From Paraburkholderia sp. PREW-6R (GTDB lineage Bacteria > Pseudomonadota > Gammaproteobacteria > Burkholderiales > Burkholderiaceae): a stretch of 64,000 nucleotides of DNA. Made by a program: the position numbers and the translations under genes. The notes under the pieces were generated by a model. It was given only the letters and a program-made list of their open reading frames with translations. It ran no database searches and was not told the origin of the DNA. Of this stretch, positions 27,678 through 38,118 are shown piece after piece. The stretch is taken from the NCBI RefSeq assembly GCF_039621805.1, contig NZ_CP155076.1, positions 124,001 to 188,000 on the forward strand, given 5' to 3'. Position 1 is the first letter of the stretch; every line of letters begins with the position of its first letter.

Positions 27678-28883
27678 ATGAAAAAGTCGCTTCTCGCTCT
27701 CGCCGCACTGGGCGCGTTCGCAGGCGTCGCTCATGCCCAGAGCAGCGTGACCCTGTACGGTATCATTGACGAAGGTTTTAACATCACCACCAACGTGGGC
27801 GGCAAGCACCTGTACAACCTGTCGAGCGGCGTTTTGCAAGGCTCTCGCTGGGGAATGCGCGGCACGGAAGATCTGGGCGGCGGTCTGAAGGCAGTCTTTG
27901 TGCTGGAAAACGGCTTCGACGTAAATAACGGAAAATTGGGCCAAGGTAACCTGATGTTCGGTCGCCAGGCTTATGTAGGTTTGGGTGGCGCGCTTGGCAC
28001 GGTGACCCTCGGTCGTCAGTACGACTCCGTGGTTGATTACGTTGGGCCGCTTGAAGTGGGCGACCAGTGGGGCGGCTACATCGCAGCTCACCCGGGTGAC
28101 CTCGACAACTTCAACAACGCGTATCGCACTAACAATACGGTCAAGTACACGAGCGCGAACTACGGCGGCCTGACGTTCGGCGGCACGTACAGCTTCGGCG
28201 GCGTCGCAGGCAGCGTGACGTCGAACCAGATCTGGTCGCTGGGCGCTGGCTACAACAACGGTCCGTTGGTCCTGGGCGTCGGCTACTTGAATGCCCGCAC
28301 ACCGGCCGCTGCAGGTGGTCTGTTCAATAACGGTAGCACCGCAGCCTTGAACCAGCGGGCAACGCTCACGACGCCGGCAAGCTTTGCCGTAACCTCGTCG
28401 ATCTATTCGGGTTTTGCATCGGCTAACACGTACCAGGTAATCGGCGCCGGCGCGGCGTACACCTTCGGTGCGGCTACGGTTGGCGCAACCTATTCGAACG
28501 TCCGCTTTGGCAATCTGGCCTCTGCATACTCTTCCGGCCTCGCAGCATATCGCGGTCAGTCGGCAACGATGAACAACGCAGAGCTGAACTTCAAATATCA
28601 GTTGACCCCCGCGTTGCTCGTTGGTGCGGCGTACGACTATACGCGTGGTGTGCAGCTTGGCAACGCTTCGCGTGCGCAATACCATCAGGGCGCACTCGGC
28701 GCGGACTATTTCCTGTCGAAGCGGACCGACGTGTACGTGGTGGGCGTGTACCAGCATGCCTCTGGCGAGACGCTTGATGCAACGGGCGACATGATTCCCG
28801 CGACCGCTGATATCAATGGCCTTTCGGCCGCTTCGGGACAGAACCAGTTCACCGCACGGGTTGGCATCCGCCACAAGTTCTGA
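27678..28883 (+). CDS. Gram-negative porin (Burkholderia OpcP/OmpC-like)
   Basis: 401-residue outer membrane trimeric porin for passive diffusion of small solutes. A signal peptide MKKSLLALAALGAFAGVAHA cuts before QSSVTLYGIIDEG, the canonical start of the family. The glycine- and aromatic-rich barrel includes LQGSRWGMRGTEDLGGGLKA (loop L3 vicinity) and GRQAYVGLGG. It ends with the terminal aromatic VGIRHKF required for barrel assembly. SD: GGAGAAAAATCC. A perfect terminator follows at 28909. A second porin of the same family lies at 41227. Confidence 0.96.
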   Translation: MKKSLLALAALGAFAGVAHAQSSVTLYGIIDEGFNITTNVGGKHLYNLSSGVLQGSRWGMRGTEDLGGGLKAVFVLENGFDVNNGKLGQGNLMFGRQAYVGLGGALGTVTLGRQYDSVVDYVGPLEVGDQWGGYIAAHPGDLDNFNNAYRTNNTVKYTSANYGGLTFGGTYSFGGVAGSVTSNQIWSLGAGYNNGPLVLGVGYLNARTPAAAGGLFNNGSTAALNQRATLTTPASFAVTSSIYSGFASANTYQVIGAGAAYTFGAATVGATYSNVRFGNLASAYSSGLAAYRGQSATMNNAELNFKYQLTPALLVGAAYDYTRGVQLGNASRAQYHQGALGADYFLSKRTDVYVVGVYQHASGETLDATGDMIPATADINGLSAASGQNQFTARVGIRHKF

Positions 28884-28908
28884 CAACCGACTGATATCTG
28901 TTCTACTG

Positions 28909-28934
28909 AAAGAGGCGCGAGCGCCTCTTTCTTG
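28909..28934 (+). terminator. Porin terminator
   Basis: Perfect stem AAAGAGGCGC/GCGCCTCTTT with loop GA, followed by CTTG. It ends only 15 bases before the next gene's ATG. Confidence 0.85.
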
Positions 28935-28945
28935 ATTCTGACTCC

Positions 28946-29674
28946 ATGCGAATTGCTTTCTGCACCGAACGCGGTATCGTAAAAAGAGGAGATACTGCGC
29001 ATATTCCGTCCAGAATCCAGGACTATCACGAATTCAGAACAGTCGCCTCACTGTTCCGTGCGCTCAAGGTCTCCACATGGGACGTGGTCATCGTTGGGTG
29101 GAATCTGCCCGGTATCAATGGACGGGACGTGCTGCAACGGGTGCGGGCGATGTTTCCTGTCATACCGCGACTGGTGTTTCTGACGGAGCACGCCGAGGCC
29201 GCCGACATCGTGTATGCGCTTGAGAACGGCGCAGCGGACTATATTATTGCCCCGCTGCCGCCTGCGGTTCTACGTGCTCGCCTTGATGCCCATCTGCGCG
29301 CACAGATCGTCTCGAGAAAATCAGGCGACCTGCCATTAACTCTGCCTGACGATAGTGATCTGGATATGCAGCTTGGGGGGTACGTTTTTAACCAGCGTCG
29401 TCAATATGTGGATATCTGCGGGCAGCGAATTTATCTGCGCCCGAAAGAGTATGTTCTTGCACTGCTGCTGTTCCGTAGTCCTGGACGCGTAATTGCACGC
29501 GAATGCCTGCACGAAGCTCTTTGGGGAACCCTCAAGAACTTTCCCTCACGTGCCCTCGATGTACACATCTGTCGCTTGCGCAACACATTGCAGCGGGCTC
29601 AAGGGAACGATGCCGAGATCGTTCAGGTCCGCGGCGTAGGGTACAGGGTTGATCTGGCCAGGGCCTGCCCTTGA
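28946..29674 (+). CDS. OmpR/PhoB-type regulator with degenerate receiver
   Basis: 242 residues: receiver domain (about 1-120) plus a C-terminal winged-helix DNA-binding domain (about 145-238, with YLRPKEYVLALLLFRSPG, RALDVHICRLRNTL and VRGVGYRVDL). The receiver lacks its chemistry. At the position of the phospho-acceptor Asp it has Gly51 (VVIVGWNLPGING; family form DWxLPGxxG). The invariant Lys is Ala102 (DYIIAPLPP; normally KP), and the acidic pair near residue 8 is reduced to TE. It is therefore probably phosphorylation-independent. No kinase is adjacent. It lies between a porin and a giant exoprotein and may control one of them. There is no SD between the porin terminator and the ATG. Confidence 0.9.
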   Translation: MRIAFCTERGIVKRGDTAHIPSRIQDYHEFRTVASLFRALKVSTWDVVIVGWNLPGINGRDVLQRVRAMFPVIPRLVFLTEHAEAADIVYALENGAADYIIAPLPPAVLRARLDAHLRAQIVSRKSGDLPLTLPDDSDLDMQLGGYVFNQRRQYVDICGQRIYLRPKEYVLALLLFRSPGRVIARECLHEALWGTLKNFPSRALDVHICRLRNTLQRAQGNDAEIVQVRGVGYRVDLARACP

Positions 29675-29761
29675 CCATCGTGCCGGTCAGGCAGGGAGTG
29701 CACAAATGCGCACCATCCGAAAAGTTGCTGATTCAGACTCCTGATCGACCATAAGCTTCTA

Positions 29762-32700
29762 ATGTCCGTAACGCAGGACGCCCGTGTTCGTCGTTTTTAT
29801 AAAAATCCCTTTAAGACTCAAGCAGACATGCCAAGCCAAACGACAAGGTTGATCACGGGGTTAGCCCAGAGGGAGGCTGCCAGGTCTGCTGTCGTCTTTG
29901 CGTTGTGCCCTGATGCCGGTGGCGCGCGTCGCCCGTTATGGATGCGCGTGACTGCTGCCGTCATGGCATCGGTCATGTATCTGGGTCCCCTGGCATTGCT
30001 CGGTGACGAAGTGGCCAACGCCGCGCCGATCGTCGATCCGCGCGCACCAATCCAGTTTCAGCCAACGGTCACGAAGACCAGTACGGGGGTCCCTGCACTT
30101 AACATTTCCGCGCCGAATTCCAGTGGTCTGAGCGTGAATAGCCTTCAGTCGCTGAACATTGATTCGACTGGTCTGGTGTTCAATAACAGTCTTGTAAGCG
30201 GGACGCCGCTGCTGGGTGGCACGCTGGGGGCTAATCCGAATCTGAACGGTCGGACTGCGTCGGTGATTCTTGCGCAGGTGACGTCGACAGGCGCAGCCTA
30301 CCGAAGCACGCTGGCTGGCCCGCTTGAGGTTTTCGGTGATACGGCGAGTGTGATCATCAGTAATCCGAACGGCCTCAGTATCAACGGTCTCGCAGTCACG
30401 AACGCATCAAATCTGACTCTCACGACAGGTACGCCGCAATTTCTCACGGGTGTGGGTGGCACGTCAACCGATTTTGCGCATGCGGCGGCGGTAGCGTTTT
30501 CAGTGAATTCGGGTGACATCCAGGTCAATGGGCCACCGGGCGCAAATGGCACACCGGGAGCGGGTATCGAAGGAACGGTGGGCAATCTTGATCTTATAGC
30601 GCAAACGATTGCGGTGAATGCCCCGCTGTACGCAAATCAGAAAGTTAACCTGATTGCGGGCAACCAGATGGTCACACCGACGGCCTCGGATTCCACCGGC
30701 GTCACCTACGCCACCACGTCCAACGGCGCAGCAAATACTCTTTCGGCCATCCCGACCGCGGACGGCCTCGCGATCGACGCGTCGAGCTTCGCGCCGATCA
30801 CCGCGGGACGCATCTATATCGTTGCGACAGCGACGGATATGGGGGTGAAGAGCCTTGGGCCGCTGGCCGCAACGGCCGGTAATGCGGTGATCAACGCGAA
30901 TGGCGACGTGACGGTCGCCAACACCTTCGCGAACCAGGATGTGCAGATCACGAGTGCCGGTTCGACGACGATGTCGGGCACCGGACTTTCGAACCAGAAT
31001 TACACCGTCAATGCACGCGGCGATATCACGTCGACTGGCACCGTGTCGGCGGGACAGAACGCCACAATGACTTCAGGTGGCAATCTGTCGGCCGCATCGG
31101 TTGCGGCCAACGGCGATACGAACCTGAACGCCACCGGCTCGATGACGCTTGGTTCAGTCTCGGGCCAGAATCTGGCGCTTCAGACAACGACGGACGATCT
31201 GACCGTCAATTCGGCCGTGACCGCTCCCGGTACGCTGACGGCAAGCGCCGGTCGGGATCTGACTGTTAACGGATCGGTTCAGGGCGGCAGCACGGTCGCC
31301 TTGACTGCCGCGCGCAACGCCGCGGTGAACGGGTTGCTATCGGGCGTCGGCAATACCTCGGTCATCGCGACGACGGGCAACGCGAGTATTGCGGGCAACG
31401 TACAGACCAACGGCACGTTCACGGCGAGCGCCGCGCGGAACGCAACGCTGGGCAGCACAGTCCAGTCACAGGGACCGGTATCGGTTACCGCGCAGAACGG
31501 CTCACTCACCGGCTCAGGCAACATCGCGTCATCCCAGGGCTCGGTGTCGCTCGATGCGGGCGGCAACATCGGATTGACCGGCTCGCTGCAAAGCGCGTCC
31601 ACGCTCAGTGCAACCGCTGGAGCAAATGCCAGCCTCGGCGGCACGCTCACCGCGTCCGGTGCGATCACGGTGACGACCGGGCAGGACACCACGATCGGCG
31701 GCAACGCGACGAGCGGATCGACCCTGACCGTGACGGCAGGCGGCAACGCGACCGTGCAGGGAGCGGCCGCTTCTGTGGGCAATATGAGTCTGCTCGCCAA
31801 TGGCGGCACCCTCGGCACGACCGGTAACGTGACCACGCTTGGCACATTGAGTGCCAGCGGCCAGCAGGGAGTGAACCTTGGCGGCACGGTCTATAGTCAG
31901 GGCAATGCGCAGATCAGTTCCAGCACGGGGAGCGTCGCCGTAGCCGGCACGCTCGCGAGTCCGGGCACGATCGGCATCAATGCGGCGCAGGATGCGACCG
32001 TCACCGGTCTGCTGCACAGTGGCGGTAATAGCACCGTCACGGCCACGCGCGATGCGAACCTGAATGGCGGGCTGGAGGTCGACGGCGCCGGCAACGCGAC
32101 TGTCAATTCCGGGCGTGATATCAATGGCACGGGGGCGGTGAGCGTTGCGAACAATGCCACGCTGTCGGCCGGCCGCAATATCGGCGTCTCGGGCGCGATC
32201 CAGACGGGCAACAACCTGAGCGCTACAGCCGCCACTAACCTGTCGGTCGGACAGACTACGGCAGTCGGCACCGAAACGCTTACCGCGACCAGTGGCAACG
32301 CCACGCTCGCGGGCAATGCACTTTCGGGCAGCGACATGGCGGTGAGCGCGGGCGGCAACGTGAGCACGCAGGGATCCGTCCAGAGCCTGGGCAACCTGAA
32401 TCTCAATGCCCGTGGCGGCACGCTCAACGCAGCCAGCACCGTGTCGACGGCGGGGACCGCAACGCTGAACGCTGCACAGAACCTGACGCTCGCCGGCCAG
32501 ACAACGGTGACGAAGGACGCCACGCTCACGGCCAGCAACATCACGACCCAGGGCGTCGCCGTCGGCGGCAACCTCACGGCGACCGCGCAGACCAGCCTCG
32601 ACACGTCGGCTGGCCAGCTGAACGCGGTGTTCAATGCGAATGCGCCCGCGCTGAGCGTCAATGGCAATGCCACGCTGTCGGCGGCAAACGTCAAAACTGC

Positions 32701-35700
32701 CAATGCGGTAATCGGCGGCACCCTGAGTGAAACGGGCACCACGAGCCTGACGACGGGAGGCACCGCGGCCTACCAGGGCAACGCAACCCTCGCAGGCGGA
32801 ACGGTGAGCAACGTCGGCCAGCAGACGGCCGCAGGCAATCTTACCGTCACGGGCTCCACGGTGACGAATCAGGGAGCGCTGTCGTCGCTGCAGACGATGA
32901 CGGTCAACGCAACGGACCTCAATAATTCGGGCACAGTCTATGGGCCGACGACGGATCTGGCGGTGGCGAACGGCACCACGAACACAGGCGGCCTGCTGGC
33001 GACGACCATCCTGACGCTTTCCACAAATTCGCTGACTAACAGCGGCCTGATCTTCGCGGGCGATGTGAACCACCCGACCAGCGCGAGCGGTGACACGAAC
33101 GTTACGGTCAACGGCGGCAATGGCAGTTTCAACAATACCGGTGGGCAGATTCTTGCCGCTCGCAACCTCTCGCTCGCGCTGCCGAACCAGTCGGTCGACC
33201 CGTCGGCTGGCACCTTTGGGACCGTGAACGGCGGCAGTGCGCTGAACCTGTCGGCGCAGGCAGTCAATAACTCGGGGACGTGGACGTTGCCGGGCACCGC
33301 CGTGACCGTCACGGCATCGCAGGGTATCAATAACGCAGGGACGATCAACCATGGGACGGGCACGCTCGCCCTGAACGGCGCGGTCAACAATTCCGGCACC
33401 GTCACCGCGCAGGACCTGACGATCAATGGCGCCCTCGCGAATCTGACAAACGCGACGGTCCAGGCCAACGATGCACTGACGATCAACGGCGCCGGAACGA
33501 ACACCGGTACCGTTGAAGCGGCCAACACGGTGACGATCAGTGGGTCGAGCTACGACAACTCGAACGGCACCACGAAGGCTGGCAATGCGGGCAGCCCGTC
33601 TGGCAGCGGGAACCTGAGCATCAATCTCACGGGCGACCTGGGCAATGCAGGTGGCACGCTGACGGCGACCAACGACATCGGCATTACCGCAAACAACGTC
33701 AACAATTCGGGTGCCACAGGTAGCAGGACGATTACGACCACCACGACGGTCAACAATCCGGGGCTCGCGCTGGGGCTAGTCGTGGGGACCGACACGATCG
33801 ACATGGCCAGCAGCTATGGGGCCGCCGAAAACGGATATTGCTGCACGGTGGCTGGGTTCTCCAACAAGGTGACGCTGGCCGACGCTGTGTCTGCGAACGG
33901 CGTAGTCGACCCGACATCCATTAACAACCAGCTGGTGGCGGACCGGTTTCCGTGGGGAGTGCTGACCGGAAGTCCGGCACTCGTGTCCGGCAACACCGTC
34001 ACGCTTGTCGAAGTGCCGGTGACGGGTACGGACGGTCAGGGAAACCCGATCATCCAGAACCTCTGGTTCGTCAGGACTGCGGCGAACGCAGCGGGTGCGA
34101 TCGCCACGGTGACGCTCAACCTGCCGACTGCAACGGAGACCACCACGACCACCGGCGGCACCGCCGGTACCACCTCGGTGATCGCCGCTGGCCACAACGC
34201 CAGCATCACGGCGAACAGCCTCAATAACCAGGGCGGCACGGTGAGCGCGGGGAACGACGCGTCACTGAACCTGCAGTCGCTGAACAATGGCGGTTCCAGC
34301 TATACCTCGACAGTGACGGATACCGTCGACGTCGCCTCGATCAACAGTTTCCTGACGCAGGCCCCCTCGACGATCTCGGTCTGGAGCACGGTCACGAACG
34401 GCGGCACCGGCTGCCCGAACAGCCGTGGCGCGTGTATCGATCCGTCCGGCATCCAGCTCGCGGCGCCTGGTACGGTAACGCCGTTGTCCACGTCGTCCTC
34501 GGTGACCGTGCAGGGCGCGACCGGACAGGTTATCGCCGGGCACGACCTGAATCTCTCGGGTGGCAATCTCACGAATGCCGGCACACTCGCCGCAGCAAAC
34601 AACGTCAACATCGATGCAGCGAGCTTCACGAATCAGGGCACGAATGTCGGGACGGTAACGACCACGGCCGGCTGCGCGTCGGGGTATTCGGCAGGCTGCT
34701 CGGGCCTGAATACCACGAACCCGAGCTCGCAGTCCTACGCCTATCAGCAGACCAACAGCACGGTCACGGCGGGCAACAACCTGGTGATCGCGGCGAACTC
34801 GGTGACCAACACGTATGGGAATCTGGTCGCGGCGGGTACGGTTGCAATCGGAGGTGCGGGCACGACTGCGGCCAACGCGACGCAGGCGGCAAGTTTCACG
34901 AATACGTCCGGTTCGATCGCGGCCAACAATGTGCAGATCAACGCGGCCAGCGTTGTGAACACGATCGCTGCGCCGGTGCAGGTTCACCAGAACTACGGCA
35001 GCGCGTCGCCGTTCGCCGGATGCGGACAGAATTGCGAGGCGTACATTGACGTGCAGGCGGGAAATCCGGCGTCGATCACCGCAAACAATAATCTGTCGAT
35101 CACCAGCAATACGTTCAGTAACACCGGTAGCCTCGTCACCGCGCTGAACAACGTGTCGATCAGCGCGACCAGTTCTGCGACGAGCGGCAGCCAGTTGTTG
35201 AATGCGTACTGGCACGCCAATCCGGGTGGCTTCAGCGTGTGGGGCTGCGCGAGCAATCCGTCGCTGTGCCAGACGCTTTACGGTAGCGCGTACTCGGCAA
35301 GCGACGTGCAGAACCCCGCTGGCCTTCCTTCGTCCGTCGGGCTGCCTGACTTCGTAACGGGCACGATCCAGGCGGGGAATACGCTGTCGGTGAATTCGCC
35401 AACGCTGACCAACACCGGCAATGTTATCGGTACGACGGTGGCGCTGAGCGGCTCGCAGCTGGTCAACGGCCTGACGAATCCGCACGTCTATACCCCGCCG
35501 CCTGTCGTGTCGAATCAGGTGATTTCGCTCGGCCCTCCGGCGGTGTCGGGCAGTGCAACGACGACCGTCAACAGCGCGGGGCTCGTCACGACCCTCACCG
35601 GGCAGCCGGTTTCGGTGACCGGGACGGCGGGTGTGCCGTCGGGCGTGCCCATTGGCGTGCAGACGGTCGGCAAACCCGTCGCGCCAGCCGTGAACAGTGC

Positions 35701-38116
35701 GTACACCCCGGCAGGCAGCACCGTGAAGACCCTGAGCGGCCAGACGTTGACCGTGAGTTACCTGACGAACAACCCTGCGGCGCAGGTCATGGGGGATATC
35801 ACGCCGGGCGCTCTTCTCGCGCAACTGCCCTCCAGCCTGCAACCGGCCAGTGTGCCGTTCTACTACGACCCGTATACCGAAGACCAGCAGATCGAGCAGG
35901 CCGCGCTCACGGCGACCGGCAAGAGCAGTTTCTACAGTACGACCAGCGCGACCGACAGCACCGGCCAGACGTCCATCGCGAACCAGGACAAGAACGCGCT
36001 GTATGGCGCAGCGCTCCAGTACGCGGAGCAGAACAACATCGCGCTGGGTACGCAGTTGAGCCAGGCGCAGCTCGCGCTGATCAACGCGCCGATGCTCTGG
36101 TACACGGAAGAAACCGTCCCCGAGCCGGGATGCACGGTAACGGGTAGCGGCGCGTGTCCGCCGGTCCAGGCGCTGATGCCAGAAGTGCTGCTGCCAGCCA
36201 ACTATGCACAGGTCAGCGCGGACGGCGAAATCAGCGGCACGAACGTCTCGCTCAACTACAGCAACAACATCCTCAACACCGGAAGCATCAGCGCGAGCGG
36301 CACGCTGAGCGTGAACACCGGTTCCCTGACGAACGAAACACACTCGACGAACGTCGGCACGATCTACCAGATCGTGCAGGACGGCGTGCTTGAACAGACC
36401 ACCGGCACGGTAGTGCAGCAAGGCGGCTTCATGTCGGCGGCGAATTACGACATGAACGCGCAGGCGATCGACAACATCGGTGGCCAGATCCAGCAGGTCA
36501 ATGCCGACGGCAGCGTGAATCAGGCCGCCACCGCGCAGCTGCTCTCGAACCTGAAGAGCCAGCTCCGCACGAGCTTCACGCAAAGCACGGTGGGCAACAA
36601 CCTGAACACGTCGGTGGTCGGTGGCCCGTCGATGTGGGACAACCTCTTCATGATGGTGGACCTCGCCGGGATCGCGATCATTTCGGCGGGCGCGGCGTCG
36701 GCTGCGATCGGTGCGGCGGCCGGTGAAGCGGCCGGTTCAGGCATGGCTTTCTCGGCGGCGGGAACTTCGGTAGATGGAATTGCCGTGGGTGCGGGAGTTG
36801 GCAATATGGCGCTCTCGGCGGGCTTTACCGGCATGCTCAACAGCGCGATGAGCCAGGAAGCATTCGGCGACGGTTCGTTCAGTGCAGCCTCAATGTTCGA
36901 GGCTGGCGCGACGGCCATGCTGACTGCGGGACTGACCAATGGCATTACGGCAAACGGGAGCGGTATCGGGTGGACCTCCAGCGGCTCGGTCGACAGTCCG
37001 GCGTCGCTGGCGGGCGTGCAGAGCGTGGGTAATGCGCTGGTGCCGACGGCTGGAACGGTGAACGCTACGACCGTGCTCACCCAAGGCGCAGCGATTGCCG
37101 GGGAAGCCGCACTCCAGGCGGGCGTTCAGACTGCGATTGAAGGCGGCAGCTTCCTGACCAACTTCCGCAACAGCGCAGTGAGCGATGTCGCAGCAGCGGC
37201 GGCATACGGGATCGGCAACCTGAACCAGAGCGGTGACCTCACCGGCCTCGGGTACGTGGCGGCGCACGCGGCGCTGGGGTGCGCGGCAGGTGCGGCTGAA
37301 GGGACCGGATGCGGTGGCGGTGCCATTGGCGGAGCCGTGTCGGCGGGATTGAACCCGATCATCAACAGCAGCGGTAACCTCTCGCCTGCTGCCTTGGCTG
37401 CGGTCGAAACGCTCGTCAGTGGCAGTGTCGCGGGCGCGCTTGGGCTCAATGTTCAGGGGGCGGTGACGGCGGCGCAGAACGAGACGCTGAACAATTTCTG
37501 CGAGCACAACTCCTGCGGGAAGTGGCTTACGGCGGTTGCGAACAACGTCAGCAATGCACTCAATGCAGGAGCAGACGTTCCGGCGATGGAGTCGGCGGCA
37601 AGTACCGACGTGCTCGCGGGTATCGGGAATACGGCGCTGAACGCGGCGACCTTCTCGCTGCCGGGGATGCCGGATTACGTGCCATATTTCCAATACAGCA
37701 ATCCGGCGCTTGGTGCGCTGGGTGAGCTTTACGGCACGTTCGGGCTTGGCACTCTTGCTTCTTCGGCGTTCGCCGAATCAGTTGCCACAAGCACTGCGAG
37801 TGAACTAACGTTCGGTGCTAACGGGCGCAAGTTGGACTTTCTGTTCAACAGCAACATTGATTCGTCGAACGCATATAACGCAGCTAGAGCAGCCGGAAAC
37901 GCAAGCAGAATCGGAATTGCAGATACTCCCGCAAATCGTGCTGAAGTGACGCAGTTGTTTAACCAAGCCTACAATGACCCATCAACCATTGTCGGCCCGG
38001 GAACGGTGCCCGGTAGTAACCTTCGGGAATTCTATTTGCCAGGAGTAACCGGTACGGGTTCCAAGATTCAATTTGTTGAGTTAAATGGGAAAGTACTCAC
38101 CATTATCGCTAAGTGA
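29762..38116 (+). CDS. Large two-partner secretion exoprotein, haemagglutinin/CdiA-like
   Basis: 2784-residue secreted, surface-displayed protein. The long N-terminal region (start 29762, or ATG 29828) has a signal segment RVTAAVMASVMYLGPLALLG. The TPS domain (about 95-260) carries the secretion motif IISNPNGLSINGL. Residues about 380-1300 are repetitive beta-helix (GNATLSAGRNIGVSGAIQTG type), followed by more haemagglutinin repeats, some Cys-containing. After about 2300 comes an Ala/Gly-rich hydrophobic segment and AAQNETLNNFCEHN, positioned like the pre-toxin boundary of CdiA proteins. GELYG near 2670 resembles the Burkholderia ELYN junction. The final 105 residues (KLDFLFNS..., DTPANRAEVTQLFNQAYNDP) are clearly lower in GC and resemble a variable toxin tip. 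The next gene overlaps or abuts the stop. No transporter gene is adjacent. Confidence 0.92.
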   Translation: MSVTQDARVRRFYKNPFKTQADMPSQTTRLITGLAQREAARSAVVFALCPDAGGARRPLWMRVTAAVMASVMYLGPLALLGDEVANAAPIVDPRAPIQFQPTVTKTSTGVPALNISAPNSSGLSVNSLQSLNIDSTGLVFNNSLVSGTPLLGGTLGANPNLNGRTASVILAQVTSTGAAYRSTLAGPLEVFGDTASVIISNPNGLSINGLAVTNASNLTLTTGTPQFLTGVGGTSTDFAHAAAVAFSVNSGDIQVNGPPGANGTPGAGIEGTVGNLDLIAQTIAVNAPLYANQKVNLIAGNQMVTPTASDSTGVTYATTSNGAANTLSAIPTADGLAIDASSFAPITAGRIYIVATATDMGVKSLGPLAATAGNAVINANGDVTVANTFANQDVQITSAGSTTMSGTGLSNQNYTVNARGDITSTGTVSAGQNATMTSGGNLSAASVAANGDTNLNATGSMTLGSVSGQNLALQTTTDDLTVNSAVTAPGTLTASAGRDLTVNGSVQGGSTVALTAARNAAVNGLLSGVGNTSVIATTGNASIAGNVQTNGTFTASAARNATLGSTVQSQGPVSVTAQNGSLTGSGNIASSQGSVSLDAGGNIGLTGSLQSASTLSATAGANASLGGTLTASGAITVTTGQDTTIGGNATSGSTLTVTAGGNATVQGAAASVGNMSLLANGGTLGTTGNVTTLGTLSASGQQGVNLGGTVYSQGNAQISSSTGSVAVAGTLASPGTIGINAAQDATVTGLLHSGGNSTVTATRDANLNGGLEVDGAGNATVNSGRDINGTGAVSVANNATLSAGRNIGVSGAIQTGNNLSATAATNLSVGQTTAVGTETLTATSGNATLAGNALSGSDMAVSAGGNVSTQGSVQSLGNLNLNARGGTLNAASTVSTAGTATLNAAQNLTLAGQTTVTKDATLTASNITTQGVAVGGNLTATAQTSLDTSAGQLNAVFNANAPALSVNGNATLSAANVKTANAVIGGTLSETGTTSLTTGGTAAYQGNATLAGGTVSNVGQQTAAGNLTVTGSTVTNQGALSSLQTMTVNATDLNNSGTVYGPTTDLAVANGTTNTGGLLATTILTLSTNSLTNSGLIFAGDVNHPTSASGDTNVTVNGGNGSFNNTGGQILAARNLSLALPNQSVDPSAGTFGTVNGGSALNLSAQAVNNSGTWTLPGTAVTVTASQGINNAGTINHGTGTLALNGAVNNSGTVTAQDLTINGALANLTNATVQANDALTINGAGTNTGTVEAANTVTISGSSYDNSNGTTKAGNAGSPSGSGNLSINLTGDLGNAGGTLTATNDIGITANNVNNSGATGSRTITTTTTVNNPGLALGLVVGTDTIDMASSYGAAENGYCCTVAGFSNKVTLADAVSANGVVDPTSINNQLVADRFPWGVLTGSPALVSGNTVTLVEVPVTGTDGQGNPIIQNLWFVRTAANAAGAIATVTLNLPTATETTTTTGGTAGTTSVIAAGHNASITANSLNNQGGTVSAGNDASLNLQSLNNGGSSYTSTVTDTVDVASINSFLTQAPSTISVWSTVTNGGTGCPNSRGACIDPSGIQLAAPGTVTPLSTSSSVTVQGATGQVIAGHDLNLSGGNLTNAGTLAAANNVNIDAASFTNQGTNVGTVTTTAGCASGYSAGCSGLNTTNPSSQSYAYQQTNSTVTAGNNLVIAANSVTNTYGNLVAAGTVAIGGAGTTAANATQAASFTNTSGSIAANNVQINAASVVNTIAAPVQVHQNYGSASPFAGCGQNCEAYIDVQAGNPASITANNNLSITSNTFSNTGSLVTALNNVSISATSSATSGSQLLNAYWHANPGGFSVWGCASNPSLCQTLYGSAYSASDVQNPAGLPSSVGLPDFVTGTIQAGNTLSVNSPTLTNTGNVIGTTVALSGSQLVNGLTNPHVYTPPPVVSNQVISLGPPAVSGSATTTVNSAGLVTTLTGQPVSVTGTAGVPSGVPIGVQTVGKPVAPAVNSAYTPAGSTVKTLSGQTLTVSYLTNNPAAQVMGDITPGALLAQLPSSLQPASVPFYYDPYTEDQQIEQAALTATGKSSFYSTTSATDSTGQTSIANQDKNALYGAALQYAEQNNIALGTQLSQAQLALINAPMLWYTEETVPEPGCTVTGSGACPPVQALMPEVLLPANYAQVSADGEISGTNVSLNYSNNILNTGSISASGTLSVNTGSLTNETHSTNVGTIYQIVQDGVLEQTTGTVVQQGGFMSAANYDMNAQAIDNIGGQIQQVNADGSVNQAATAQLLSNLKSQLRTSFTQSTVGNNLNTSVVGGPSMWDNLFMMVDLAGIAIISAGAASAAIGAAAGEAAGSGMAFSAAGTSVDGIAVGAGVGNMALSAGFTGMLNSAMSQEAFGDGSFSAASMFEAGATAMLTAGLTNGITANGSGIGWTSSGSVDSPASLAGVQSVGNALVPTAGTVNATTVLTQGAAIAGEAALQAGVQTAIEGGSFLTNFRNSAVSDVAAAAAYGIGNLNQSGDLTGLGYVAAHAALGCAAGAAEGTGCGGGAIGGAVSAGLNPIINSSGNLSPAALAAVETLVSGSVAGALGLNVQGAVTAAQNETLNNFCEHNSCGKWLTAVANNVSNALNAGADVPAMESAASTDVLAGIGNTALNAATFSLPGMPDYVPYFQYSNPALGALGELYGTFGLGTLASSAFAESVATSTASELTFGANGRKLDFLFNSNIDSSNAYNAARAAGNASRIGIADTPANRAEVTQLFNQAYNDPSTIVGPGTVPGSNLREFYLPGVTGTGSKIQFVELNGKVLTIIAK

Positions 38117-38118
38117 CC

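Noticed and set aside
27567..28886. 439-codon minus-strand ORF opposite the first porin
   Set aside because: Antisense shadow of a clear porin; no domain, signal or sensible composition.
34262..36583. 773-codon minus-strand ORF opposite the large exoprotein (also a 607-codon one at 31529-33352)
   Set aside because: Arg/His/Val-rich translation without domains. It arises because the exoprotein's biased GC-rich codons leave few stops on the other strand.
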